A stretch of DNA of 64,000 nt from Phragmites australis (GCF_958298935.1 NC_084927.1:18174001-18238000), one strand, 5' to 3'. Positions 46,005 through 58,600 are shown, numbered from the stretch's first letter. The notes: generated by a model not told the origin, from the sequence alone. Translations and numbers: made by a program.

Positions 46005-47196
46005 CAGGGTTCAAAAAACCGTTGGTAACCGCTCTAAAATCACGGTTACCGACCTTCTCGGTCCGGTCCGGTTTCAGAAACCGAACGGTAACCGAAATTT
46101 GAATTCAAAAAATTTGAAAAAATAAAAAAAATTCAAAAAAAATTCAAAACAAATCTTAAAAAAAAACTAGACACAATTCTAAGACCTTCTGTGAAAAAGA
46201 AAATTCAAAAATAATGTTGTTTGCATCATATTCTATAGGGAGAAAGTTTGAAAAAAATGAAAAAAATTGAAGCGTGCGGCTCAGTTATTAACTCACGTTA
46301 AGGAAAAGTGTAACATGCAAACATATATTTTTCTTAGATAAAACGTATTTTAAGATAATCTTTAAAATTGATTTCACTTTATTTAGAGTTTTATTAAATT
46401 CTCTATGTTTTTTACAAAGTTTAGAAGCATAAAGTGAATATGTTAATAAACAGCACTGTAATTAACTTTTTCATGTCTACTATTATTTTTTCTACGTAAA
46501 TCATAGTATAAATAAGCTAATGAAAGTGGTTTCACTAATTTTTGAGGTGTGATGGGTCAGTTATGAATTAATCTAGTCGCAACACATTTACACAATCATG
46601 CATGTTACAATAACTAATTCATGAGTTCATGTATTTTTAAAAGACATAGGATCATGTAAGAAGACTAACAAAATTAGTTTCATGATTTTTGGATTCGCAA
46701 AGAGTAAACTATGCATTTAACTTGGTTTAACAAATAAAATTTATCACAGAAAATTTTGAACTTTTTTATGAGTATAAATAATTTTATAATGTAGATCATG
46801 TTACAAGGAAGCCAACAAAATTTGTTTCACTTGATTTGAAGCTCAGATGAATTAGTTATTGATTTTACAAGGTTGAGCTCTTTTTTAGGTTTTTTGTTGA
46901 ACTGCGCTGAAATTCGATAAAACCGCTCGATAAATCGAGAAAACCGAGCGGTTACCGACCCAAACCGCTCGGTAACCGAACAATTCAAAAATGCGAGAAA
47001 ATCGCTCGGTAACCGACCCAAACCGCTCGGTAACCGACCAAAACCGAGCGGTTACCAAACAGCTAAAATCACGATTTTTTTTAATTCAAATTTTGCCAAA
47101 TGAATTTTCTCCGATTTTTTTGAATTTTTAACCGATAACTATAGTTATCGTGTATTTTCGGTTACCATCGGGCTCCGATCGGTAACGTAAACCTTG
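46005..47196. mobile_element. hAT-like non-autonomous element 1
   Basis: 1192 bp, non-coding. The termini are CAGGGTT and AACCTTG (inverted). It is flanked by GGCCAGAG (45997-46004) and GCCCAGAG (47197-47204), an 8-bp target duplication with one mismatch, as expected for hAT. Subterminal regions are packed with GGTAACCG / CGGTTACC copies in both orientations, typical transposase-binding arrays. It ends 48 bp before the RsgA start codon. Confidence 0.72.
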
Positions 47197-48806
47197 GCCC
47201 AGAGTCGACTAGCGTGCCCCGCGGGATTCCACCCTCTCTCCGAAATGCCGCTCCTCCCCTCCACCGCCGTGCTGCCCCGCCTCCGCCTCGGCCTCCCGCT
47301 CGGACCCCTCCCACTCCCACTCCCACTCCCGCTCCGTCACTGCCCCCTCCTCCACTGCGCCTCCCACCACCACTCCTCCCCGCACCACCCGCGCCTCCTC
47401 CCCTTGGCCGGCACGCTCCACCCGCCGCTCCCCGGCGCGCTCCTCCCGACGCAGGCCACGGGCCTCGTCGCGGCGTCCCAGGCCAACTTGATGCGCGTCA
47501 TCGTGGACTCCGTTCCCCCGGGCCTCGACCTCGACCACCACAAGGGCGCCGACCTGCTCTGCGTCGTGCGGGCGCTGCTCAAGAAGATCCGTTGCGGTCC
47601 TCGTCAGGGCTGTCGACTGGGCCGACCGCCGCGGGATGATCGAGGACATCTTCGAGCGGAGGACGGAGCTGGCCGTCGCGCCCGTCACTAACGTCGACCG
47701 CCTCGCCGTACTCTTCTCGCTCGACCAGCCGAGGATACAGCCGGCCACGCTGACATGGTTCCTCGTCGAGGCAGAGTCCACGGGCATAGCCTTCGTGCTC
47801 GTCTTCAACAAGGTCGAGCTCATCGGCGAACAGGTAACTAATTGACCGCCACCGCAGCGTGTCTCTTCACTGGAGTGGGAAGCTAAATTGTTATTTCATT
47901 TCTATAAGTGCTGTAAATCAGATTGGCTGTATTGTAGTGTAGTGCATTGCATTGGATATATGAGGTGTGGATAAGGAGGTTTCTAGCTTATTCTGCAATT
48001 TGCTGCGATGTGCTCAGTGAATTGGCAAGAAGAGCAAAGTTTTCTGTCAAAGTAAAAGGATGACGAACTAATTTCAGTATTAATAGGGCATTAAGACAAA
48101 GTCTTCCGTTTTGGCTGCTCAGGAAAAATGGTATAGCTTGCAGGGCTAACCTATCGTTCACAGCAGTATTTCTGTCTGTGTCAACTATCAGAATTGAGCA
48201 GTGACCATCCTTGCCAAGAATTATTTTTTTAAGTGAAAGATTGTCTTTCAACCAAGAAGCATTCCAGCCTGGAGGTGTCGTCTGAGTCGCTCTTGTCAAC
48301 TGAATGGCGCACATATCAATGTAGTCCCCCTACTCCATATAACACATTTAGTGTGTGGTGTAAATATCCTTAGGAACATGCTCCTTTGGATGCACAAAAG
48401 ATCACCTGTCTTGTATGCAATATTGCTAAATGCTGAAAATAGATGTTAGCATCAGTGTTGTCATGGGTAAAACTTACACATGCAAGCACATTTCTCCTTT
48501 TACTTAAATATCAACTGTCAGAGACTTGGATGATAATACATACCTAAAGATGTATGATCGTCTAGAAAAAAAGCATCATCGAGGATGATGGCTTGTATTT
48601 GGACATCCCTGGGGGCTGGTAAAGCAAAACTAGGGCGATCCTACTCATACATTTATTCTTTTGTTTCCTTGCCTTGGATTTTCATTCGAGTGAATAGCAT
48701 GTCTGCATGTGCAACTGCTCAACTTCCTGAAAGTTTAAATGTGTACTATGACCTGCAAATTAATTCGTTTTTTTTGTATGCACTCTTATGTTTTCCTTGT
48801 TCTATA

Positions 48807-49955
48807 CTATGCAGCACCGATACGGATATGGGATACGGCAATTTTCCAGAAAATTCAATACATGGATATGTTTAATTTAAAAAAAAACAGCAATTAATTC
48901 AAGCACACATGTTCTACTTAAGTTCTATCACATAACATACTTAAAAGTCTCAATTTAGAACATATTAAAGGGCATAATAACGAGGTAGCATACTAGCATG
49001 TTCTACTTAAGTTCTATTACACAAGAAATGCTGCCATACTGCCACCCTATTGCCACCAAAGTTTGTAAATATTGCTTGGACATAATCAAAATATGTAAAT
49101 ATTGCTTGGACATAATCAAAATATGTAAATATTGCTTGGACAGTAGCAAATTCATCATAAGCAGTACAAGCAGTGCTCCAGTATTTCTCTATTGTTTCCC
49201 AGATATTGTTTCACTTTTAGTTTGTGGCCTAAGCTATTGGTTGTCTGTCTGCCATTTTCTTAAAATTGTGCCTATTTAACTTTCCTTAGAAACTACTATG
49301 TCCTATGTTACTGTCATTTTCCTTCATGGCTATGCGCTTATGCCTATCTTGAATTCAAATCAGGCCATCAGAGCATTTCATTTTCCGCAGGCATGAAATC
49401 AGGCCATCAGGGCATTCAGATGAGGGCACGCTAGGGAAAAAAGGAAGAAAAGAGGGAGGAGAGGAAGCTAGGAACTCACCGCCAGTGGAGGGCATCGTCG
49501 GGCTCCGGCTCGCCGCCGGCAGCTTGCAGAATAGTAGGCAGACACGTTCGGGCGTAGCTGTCCATGTGTTCGGGCGCAATCGTCCAGGTGTGCGGGCGTC
49601 GCCGGGCTCCGGTTCGCCATCGTTGGCTCTTGCTCCGGCTCGCTGTTGGGCGTGAGGGAGCAGCGTGGCGTGGGTGGTCGCTGTGGCGACGAGATGTGTG
49701 GGCAGTGGTGTGTAGCACAGAGAAGGTTTTAGGGTTGCTAACGGGCTGGCAGAACGTTGATATGGGCCAGGCCGTATCGAGGAGGTATCTATTCAGTATC
49801 CACGATGTATCCAGATTTTGGTGATTATTTTTTTTACGGATACTTGGCAAATACATATTGGTGCCGTATCCGTATCGGATATGGCATCTGATACGGATAC
49901 GACACCGGCATCTGATACGGATACGACACCATTCTGTAGTATCGGTGTTTCATAG
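48807..49955. mobile_element. hAT-like non-autonomous element 2, in RsgA intron 1
   Basis: 1149 bp with inverted ends CTATGCAGCACCGATAC and GTATCGGTGTTTCATAG. It is flanked by a perfect 8-bp duplication GTTCTATA (48799-48806, 49956-49963). Several GATACGGATAC subterminal repeats lie at the right end. Open frames on the minus strand (49476-49856) show no known transposase; the GC-rich part may be captured sequence. Confidence 0.85.
49064..49143 (+). repeat. 30-bp tandem repeat, 2.7 copies
   Basis: TGTAAATATTGCTTGGACAT followed by AATCAAAATA repeats at 49064, 49094 and 49124 inside hAT element 2, nearly without differences. This points to recent slippage or duplication. Confidence 0.85.
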
Positions 49956-52224
49956 GTTCTATATTTATATGGTTCAGTGATAGTGTTTGTTTTTTTCCGC
50001 TGCAGACCATAGCTTACTGGAGAGATAGGTTGAAGAGTTGGGGTTATGATCCACTCTTTCTAAGTGTTGACCAACAATCTGGATTTGCTGCTCTTGAACA
50101 GATGTTAGAACTTAGAAGGACAAACAACTGTAGTTGTTGGACCAAGTGGCATTGTGAAGTCTAGTCTGATCAGTGCGTTGAAATGTAACAAGAACATTTC
50201 AGAAGAAGATCCAAAACATAAACTGGTTGAGCAGGTGATTTAGTCATTATATCATTTATGCCCTTTACGTGATCATTTTTTTGGTACCATTTCTGAATCT
50301 TTAATTAGCATATAAAATCTGTACCAAGTATTTCTTAGTTTTGTGGTTTTATTAGTTTTTCTATAAAAAAATGTCCCTCTTTCATCACATAACTTGTTAG
50401 CTGTGCATGATGTATGGCTTATTAGGTTAATAGTACATTGACCTTGTACATCCGATTTGGAACTGAAAACTAATACTGACTTAGAGACTACATCATTTGG
50501 GATTTGTACTGTATTTGCAAGTTGGTTTGGCTTGAAGAACTGGTGGAATGAGGCTTGCCAAAAATGTGCAATGTGGTCTGTTACTTGATGTACACATGTT
50601 CGTCAGTTTTTCAGGGTACCTTACCAACACTTGTGTTTGATACAATGATATACTCTACTCCTCTCTTCACAATTTAGTTCTAGTAAAATGTAACTTGTTA
50701 AAATCTGTCTTGATGTTGATACTGATTTCTTTTTCTCACGGACATTGTTTTCTAGAATAGTAAATGGTTTGGTGAGCAACGGTTGGCACTGTGTCCAAGA
50801 AAAGCGGTAAAGGAAAGCACACGACGCGTCATGTCTCATTGCTTCCTATAGCTGGTGGAGGCTTCCTTGCTGATACTCCTGGGTTTAACCAACCTAGCCT
50901 GATGAAAGTGACCAAAAAGAGTCTTGCGGAAACATTTCCTGAGGTTTGTTAGGCATTGCTTTTAATTATGTTCTGTTTAGTAAATCCTCATTTGCAGCAT
51001 CTGATTTTCACAGTTGTGCTCTGTTAAGGCCATATTTCGGTTTGTTATGCCATTTGCTTACTAGTAATAATCATTGGGTAATCCAGATAAGAAGGATGTT
51101 CAAAGAGAACGAGGCCTCAAAATGCTTATTTAATGATTGTGTTCACTTTGGTGAGCGTGGATGTGTTGTGAAAGGTGACTGGGAAAGGTATTACTACTAT
51201 CTGCAGATGCTTGATGAGATCAAAATCAGAGAAGATATCCAGCTACGGACATTCGGAACAACTAGAGAAGTTGATGTCAGGTATGCTACAAAGATGTCCT
51301 TTTGAGCGTTAACCTCCCCTCCTGCAGCCACATAGTTGTTAAATTTCTATCTGTTGAAATTTACTTAACTAGAAAGTTTGCTTCCAATAAGCAAATGTCC
51401 TGGTGTTTTGGTAACTGATGAAACTTTTTTTACTTAACAAACTGGAAAATACATTAATGTGTTTAATTACATTTAGCAAATAGCTAGTGCTCGTAAGGCG
51501 TGTCAAGCGAATAAAAACCTAGTGTTAGGTAGTACGGGTTGGTTCTTTCCATGGTTGAGAGGAAAGCAAGAACGATGGTGTCTGAAGTCTGCCGGTTAGC
51601 TACTGTTTGGTAAGGTGCCAATGTGTTTGCTATATGATGACCATTCTCGCATGCGATGCCTATTACAATGATGATTATTTAGTGAGTTATACTGTACTAT
51701 CATGGTGGTTGACCTCTTTAGTATTCTGGTTGCAATAATTATTTTTGTAGAGGCATATTGTTTCCCATGATTAACATGTCTTCAGAAAAAACAAACTTGA
51801 TTCACAGTTTGCCTTGTGGTCATTTGTTTGCTTAAATTGCATATATATGCCAGAAAATGTCTTGGTCTTTAGCAGTCTATGCAGATTCATAGTGGCGTTT
51901 CACTACTACGTATAAGAGTGAATCAGGTTTGTATAAGAGCGATTAAAAAGAAAATGAAATGTGGAAATTGTCATCCTTTTCTTGTGAGTGATTTGTCTAC
52001 TTCAGGGCCTGTTCCTTGATGGATGCTAAATGTTGGATGTCCAAGTTCCTAACATCAAAACATATCCATCTTGCTTCAGGTACAAAACAGGTGTCATGGG
52101 TGTGAAGCAAGTGGAGCCTCGCCTTGAACTCAAAAAGCACAGGAGGGTGTCTAGAAAGAAGATTAACCAATCGATTCTTGATGAAATTGAAGATGACATT
52201 GATGATTTTGATGATGACTACTAG

Positions 52225-52744
52225 TTCGATGTTTTATCTGATCTAACGGCTACTCAAATCTTAACATTGGCAAGAAGGAACCTATGGGTGCTGTACATAG
52301 TTGGTTTTGTAGAGCTACTGTGCCCTTGAGCAGTTAAGCTAATTCACTGTAAATAGAAGTGCGTTGGCTGGTAACTGTAGACGCTTGCTTCTGGTGCTGC
52401 TGACAAGGATTAGTTTCATTTCGGCAAAACAGTCAGACTGAAAGTTTCAAAGAAGCATAATTTCGTATCTCCCGCAACATTGTTTCATCAGTCTGTCCAA
52501 TTGCTTGAGTGCACGTACTTCTAGACATTAGACGTGTTGCCTGAGTGGAATATGTGATTTGTTTTGCCGAGAGGATCAGTTTATTGCCTTTTTTTTTTGG
52601 CTAGGCCTCCAAATTAAACTGCAATTCTGGTTCTCAACTGAAATGGATTCTTGGCGCGATAGTAAAACTCTTCTACCACTAGAACTTAGCTCTCAGCTTA
52701 CAAGTTTAGGGACCCATTAAAGCATAATTCGCAAGTTCAAGCAG
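52225..52744. other. 3' flank of RsgA gene
   Basis: Probable 3' UTR and downstream sequence; no clear AATAAA could be assigned and no other gene is seen. Confidence 0.4.
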
Positions 52745-53165
52745 GGAGTGTGATTGGTTGCTCGTATGGATCTTGCTTGTATGAATAGTATATGTAGATT
52801 GAGATGAAGCAAAATGTGCAGAGTCATATTTGTTAAAAAGAAGAGTGTTTAGTTACTTATATATGTCTGGACAAGTTGAGCTAATTTTCTGTTTTGTTGG
52901 TTGAATTTGAGGTCGTATGAGCGGGTGTAAAAGTTGAGATTGTGATTGGTTGTTTGTATAAAGCTAATTTTGTGACACTGACACGTGAACTCACCTGCAT
53001 AAGTGAATGTAGGAGTCTGTATCCGTCGAGCCAGACTGTGGACGTATATTTGTATCCATAAAGCCAGGCTAGAACAGTACATGCAGGTAAGCAAACATAT
53101 TTCTTCATAAGATTATACATATCCGCCAGACCAGGTTGCTCTCATGCGGGCAATCAATCAGACTC
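52745..53165. mobile_element. MITE family X, copy 1
   Basis: About 420 bp with inverted ends (GAGTGTGATTGGTTGC at left; …CAATCAATCAGACTC at right). Shares sequence and order with 54732-55122, for example the AAAAGAAGAGTGTTT block and ATCCGTCGAGCCAGACTG / ATCTGTCGAGTCAAGCTG. The superfamily is not determined. Confidence 0.75.
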
Positions 53166-53600
53166 TTAGCAAGACAGTTTTTTTAGACCTCAACTTCGAA
53201 ATACAAGTTGCAGTATCTAAACTCACGCATATACTCACACCACACGCACGCATTCACTCATGCCTCCCTCTATACGCAAGTTACAGCCTATACTCACGCT
53301 TATGTGCCTGCCTTGAGAGATGGTCCTGAACACCAGTTGTGTAGTTGTGTAGGTCTAGAGAGCTCCAATGTAATCGTCTCTCTCCTTTTCCTAAGATATT
53401 GAAGTATAGGATAGCATGTTTCCTGGGGTAACAATTAGAGATAGCATGGTCTCTTTCGCTAGGTTTACTTGAAATATGCCTTGCATTTTAAAATGGATGT
53501 AGAAGAAATTTGTGTTAAGGACCTTAGGTTCTTGATAAGGGATCCAAGGCATGTCTGATTTCCTTGTTTTGCCTACCTAGCTGCGCTAAAGCTATTGTCT
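53166..53600. other. Spacer, nothing recognised
   Basis: Contains short CTCACGCATAC-type tracts but no gene or element boundary I can support. Confidence 0.35.
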
Positions 53601-54580
53601 AAGAGTATCTTCAAGAGTCTCCCAATCTCACTTCCTATAGTCAAATTTAGAGAATTTCACTCCAAAATCTAGCTCCAACAGCTCCTCAATACCACTCTCA
53701 ATATTTACCAACCCCCAAAACACCTCTCTCGCTCTCTACTTTTGGGGGAGCATCCCCCCACTCCCTATCTACCAATAGCCCCTGGCCCCACACGCTCTTC
53801 CTGCCTCCACCCCCTACTGCTCAGGTTTGTTCGCGAGCTTGGCCCTATCGCCTCCGTCCGCGAGCTTGGCCCAGCTGTGAGCTTGGCCTCTGCCTTCGTG
53901 CTCCCCCTTGTCACACCCGCCTCTCCTCTTCAAGCCCCAGCGGATCGAACGCCACCTTCAACGGCGAGGACGAGCAACAACGACCTCTAAACCTTCCTCA
54001 GAACCTCGTCAATGAGTCGACATATGTCTTCGGTGGTGAGGAGGATGACCTCCTCTGCGCGCTCATCGACGCGGACCTCCCAAGCTGGAACCCCGACATC
54101 AGCGTGCTGTGGAAGCTCCTGACCGTCATGGCATTCTCCTTCGTGGGGGTGCCCGCGCTGGTGGGAGACCTCCTTGGGTGTGGCTGTGGCCGTGTAGTGA
54201 GAGCACCTAGGTCTAAAAAGAATCCTATCGCAATTAATGGCACCCTCTGGCCTATGCTGTGGCCATGTAGTCACCTCACCGTTTATGAACTTGAAGGGCT
54301 CTACTGTTGCCACTGTTGCCGACCAGTGGCATGGTGTATGCATCTACTAGTATTTCCAGTCAAGGAGGATGAGCTCCTATCTTCACGGGTGATGGAGATA
54401 AGCTATTTTGGGCTGGTTGTAATCCAAGTGCAAAGACAAATATCAACCCGTTAGAATATAGGGGGCAAGATATAAAAATTTGTTGGAGAACAAGAAAATT
54501 TAGGAAGAGAATCTTTTAGAAATGACTTCCTATATGAGAATATAGAGGGTGAATTTTAGAGAGTCTCTTAGGCATGCTTT
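53601..54580. mobile_element. Inverted-repeat element with captured-gene-like interior
   Basis: Imperfect inverted ends (AAGAGTATCTTCAAGAGTCTC at left, GAGAGTCTCTTAGGCATGC at right) and paired inner blocks such as ACTTCCTATA. The interior is GC-rich, with an open plus frame from about 54008 to 54454 that starts ESTYVFGGEEDDLLCALID and contains a hydrophobic stretch (FSFVGVPALVG). I do not recognise the protein. The ends and superfamily are tentative. Confidence 0.5.
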
Positions 54581-54731
54581 AAGGGGCCCTTAATAAACGT
54601 AGAGCCTACAATCCCTTGCAAAAGAAACAAAACTCATGTGTGGATAAGAAAATCAAACAGACTTCTCGCAAACAAACCTTGTTGAGCAAGATGAGGGAGA
54701 ACCAAACAAGCTAGATAACCATAATTTTTTG

Positions 54732-55122
54732 GGGTGTGATTGATTGCATGTATGGATCTTATCTGTATGGATCGTATATGCTGTCTGAGGGAAAACATGA
54801 TGATTGAAGTTATATTTGTTAAAAAGAAGAGTGTTTGGTTGGTTGTATCTGTCTGGACAGACTGAATTAAGTTTTTATTTGATTGACTGAACCTAAAACC
54901 GCATCAACGGATGCAAGAGTTGAGATTATAATTGGTTGCTTGTATGAAGATGATTTGTGATACTGACAAGTAGATTCACTTGTATGAGTAGATGCAGGAG
55001 CCTACATCTGTCGAGTCAAGCTGTTGGCATACATTTGTATCCGCTGCGTCAGACTGAGCAACTAAACATGAGATATACGCATCTATCAAACTAAATTCCT
55101 TTCATACGGACAACCAATCAGC
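54732..55122. mobile_element. MITE family X, copy 2
   Basis: About 390 bp; ends GGGTGTGATTGATTGC and …CGGACAACCAATCAGC. Same orientation as copy 1 at 52745. Confidence 0.75.
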
Positions 55123-55437
55123 TAGTTGGTGACTTTGAGCTGAAATCTAGCAAGGCACATCTCGTTTATCCAGGAGCTTAAATCGATCTTGGAGCCACAT
55201 TTCTCAAATATAGCCAGCTCCAGTGAAATATATATAATGGGAACGTAAAATATGAGATCATATCATTATCAACTAATTTATTCCGATCTAGGATAATAAG
55301 CTTATGAACTCAGTCTTACTTTACCCTAAGAAGATTTTCATATCCAAATTTAGCTCAGATGTAGCTACTTCTTTTTGGAGTGAAGCAATGCCAAACCAAA
55401 ATACCTAATAAAAATAAGCATTAATGTTTCTAAAAAA

Positions 55438-55620
55438 GAGGTAGTTCAGTTGCACCTTTCAGTATGCCGACCTTATTACGACTTGACTCCCGTTACAAAC
55501 CCAATTTTAGACGTCCCTCCTTACTATTAAGGATAATGATTTAAAATCCAGTTAGCTCCTCTAGTGTGACAGGGGACGTATACAATACCCAGGAACCGAT
55601 TCACCGTCGTTCGACTGAGC
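55438..55620 (-). pseudogene. Nuclear copy of plastid 16S rRNA 3' end
   Basis: On the plus strand it resembles the complement of the 16S rRNA 3' terminus: GAGGTAGTTCAGTTGCACCT (the anti-Shine-Dalgarno end), ACCTTATTACGACTTGACTCC, CTAGTGTGAC and AGGAACCGATTCACCGTCG. Compared with what I know of plastid 16S, most differences are C-to-T or G-to-A, as in methylated, decaying organelle insertions. The match ends near the GACTGAGCAG segment. It is a fragment, not a working rRNA gene. Mitochondrial origin is less likely because that rRNA differs in the CCCTCCTT…TTAAGG region. Confidence 0.72.
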
Positions 55621-58600
55621 AGATTCTCCAGTTAGGACCTACCCCAGTAGCCGGGCTCCAAGTCTCCATCGGCGTGAAGCTGCCCATCGCATGCTGCTCC
55701 TCTTCTGCCCTGACCAAAGAACCTTCACTTCACCTGGCGTCACAGGCAGGCACTATCTGCTACTAGTTTACTACTACCAGTATACTAATTCTAATCTGCC
55801 CTATCTGCCATTGGAAGGAGAAAAGAATTGCAGCACGAAGAGATCAGAGCAAAGGCTAAGTGGCTCCTCCCCTGACCGTCGGTGCATTTCGCGCAGGTCA
55901 ACTCAATGCTACCCGCCGCGGCTTGCCGCCTGCCTGCCTCTTGCTGCAGACGCGCCCGTGTGCGCTCGTGCCCTGGGCGCAACGCCACGAGTCCTCACCT
56001 GGTGACCTGGGCAGGAACGCGATGGCTTAACAAAATCAGGGCTTGCCTAACCCAAACCGCATTGCCGGGGACTGTCCTTTGGTTGTTCCCAGAATAATAT
56101 GCGGATTGTTCTGAATCTATGTATATGAGATAGGGTAGTAAATGAGCAATTGCTACTTTCATATAGTGAAAAAAAAGCGAATGCCTCATCCTTAGGTGTC
56201 CAAGCAAGGTTGTGACTGTTGCTACCTGCTCTTCTTTCTAATTTCTTCTGTCCTTTTTATTTCCTTCACTTGCTTGCTTTCTTTCTTTCTTTTATAGCAG
56301 TGGCACAGTCCTAATTTGTGGGTGGCTCAAATTTGCCTGCCCTCTTTATTTGAAATGTTTGTGAGGTCATGCACCATTTTGTGCCTCTTTTTGTTTCCTC
56401 TCTATTTTTTTTTTCTGTAGTGTAATGTGCACCATGAACTATTCCAGAACCTTCCGCCCAGAAGTTCAAAGTGATTGAGCTTGTGGAGCATCTGGAGTGA
56501 GTTAAAGAAAGGAGAAAGCAGGAAGGGTCTCTCAATATGTGATAGGGTCATGACTCACACCTGAGATCACTTGATGTCCTACAAAGGATGCAGAAAAATG
56601 AGTTGTTCACTAGGTTGGATATATAGTGGGAATTTTTCTAGAGAGAGTTCAGTCTTGTTGTACGTCTTATATGCTTCGTCTGTCATTACAGTGGCTGTTG
56701 AAAGCACTCATTTCTAGTTTTGCACGTAATTGTAAGCTGAATGCATTTCAAGTGAAGATTATCCTAGGTGGCTAGGTGGATAGTGAGAATTTTTCTTAAG
56801 AGAGCTCGCTATTGTTGTACGTCTTTGTTCCATTTGATATTACATTGCCTTTTAAAAAATCGCTTAATTGCTTCTAGTTTTTATCACAGTTTGTAAGCCG
56901 AAAGCATTTCAAGCGAAGATTATCCGATAGTGGCTACCTAGGTTTTGCTGAATACAAAAGCTGCTGTGTTAAGCTAATCTAGCTTAGATTAAAGTTAGCT
57001 AACCTGGTCCCGACTATCCTAACTGTGAACTATACACAGCTAGCCTTGAAGGAAAAGAACTTCATGGAATGATTCTGCCTAAGGTGCAAGTAGGTGAGCC
57101 TTAGGGTACCTTTGACCCTCTTTAATTTATTTATTTATATAAGGAATTCACAAAATGGACTAGAAAAGTGAGTTTGTAAGTGTATCTCGAGCTAAATAGA
57201 GAGGGCAGAGGGTCGACCCTTCTGCACCCCTAATTCTGCTAAGAAGCTAATTATGTGTTTAGCTTATTGCATTATCGCCAAAAAAAAAAAACTAAGGTGC
57301 AGTGGTGCACTACTGCAATGCCTTCAGGCAGTGTTACCACTAATTCTTGAATGATATTCAATCGCACGAGATTCAACAGCCTGAATCTGAATTTCAGTCA
57401 ATTTGTTGCAGGGATGATAGCAGGAGTAGTAAATAGTACATACTTTTGGAGGTTATAGCAAATTAAGTAGCTCGAGCATTGTCAAGACACATCATATGAT
57501 TTTTATGAGTAAATATCAGAAAACTACATTACTACTGAGAAAAATATCACAGTTAAGAATCAGTTTAAAAAATAATTAAAATTAGTATCGCAAAACTATA
57601 CACCTTTAAGAATCAATTTCATGAAACTACACACTTCATTAAAAACTCATGTATTTATTATCATTCCATATATATAACAAGACTAAAAAATCATCATGAC
57701 TTAAATTGTAGTTTTACGATACAAAACAAGAATAAATGTGAAGTTTTGTGACTCGGTAAGACGATAGAAGTGCAATTTTGTGAAACTTATTCTTAAAAGT
57801 GCAGCTTTACGAAATAGTGCGTCAATAAAAATTTAGATTTGCGAAACTGATATTTATTTTTTTTTCTTTTGTGTTAGTTTCCCTAATCAATCTTAGTTAC
57901 TCAATTTTTATTTATAGCGTCATGAATTTTTTTGGGACTATTTGTTACGTTCTGGTTATGTAATGCGTGATCAGATGCATGCTAATCGATCGAGTGTGAG
58001 CGATATCACTTCCATAATACAAAAAATGCGTGATCATTAATGCAGCATGAATGATTGCTCACCTTAATCCGGCAATGTATAAAATTCTCAGAGAAAGGCA
58101 GAGCCACGAGATGGAAAAGTGATTCAGCATTGAAACTTTTTATCACCATTTATTATGAGAACAATAAGCGCATCCACAACATGAACAGTGACTCAGCATT
58201 GCATGTGTTATAATCCATAAAATAACCAAGCTTAATTTTAGTTAGTACAAGAACAGCACGGATCGGAGCGCCACTACATGAACAGTGAGTGACTCGACAA
58301 ATATAATGGAAGGATTCGTTAATACAAATTAACTATCAACTTTTAGAATAAGAACAATAAAGCATGTTGATAGGTACGCCTAACCAACATGATGATTTCT
58401 CCGTTGCTAAACAAATTTCATGTTTGGAATATAGTGCTAGCGTATGTGTAGCTATGTCTGTGGAATATATATATATACACACACACATACATTATAATTT
58501 TCGAAGCATGAAAAAGCATGTACTTGAACTGAGCCTACAATTCATAAGGATTTATTAATTTGGTGTGTCTAGCGTTCTTATCTGGCAAGTAATATGAGTA

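Larger units (their letters stand above)
47245..52224 (+). pseudogene. RSGA: RsgA/YjeQ-type ribosome small-subunit GTPase gene
   Basis: A circularly permuted GTPase that helps mature the 30S-type ribosomal subunit; plant copies are plastid or mitochondrial. The N terminus (Pro/Leu/Arg-rich) is transit-peptide-like. Exons: 47245-47833, 50006-50234, 50756-50943, 51087-51280, 52080-52224. All inferred introns have GT-AG ends. Motifs come in permuted order: NKVEL (G4, ~47807), P-loop GPSGIVKSSL (~50135), DTPGF (G3, ~50875), then the zinc finger CLFNDCVHFGERGC (~51125-51165) and a basic/acidic tail ending DDFDDDY. Defects: a deletion in the N-terminal OB-fold near 47590 shifts frame; there is an indel near 50112; one base is missing near 50788; and the P-loop has V where the invariant G precedes K. 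The domain layout is clear; whether it is a dead copy or carries sequencing errors is less so, but the P-loop change favours decay. Confidence 0.85.

Noticed and set aside
47209..47823. 204-codon minus-strand frame
   Set aside because: Antisense shadow of RsgA exon 1, whose plus-strand frame has family motifs.
55438..55620. Functional rRNA gene
   Set aside because: Only the 3' end is present and conserved positions are substituted throughout.
56311..56535. Small minus-strand frame near 56.4 kb
   Set aside because: No domain, no promoter or splice context; treated as chance.
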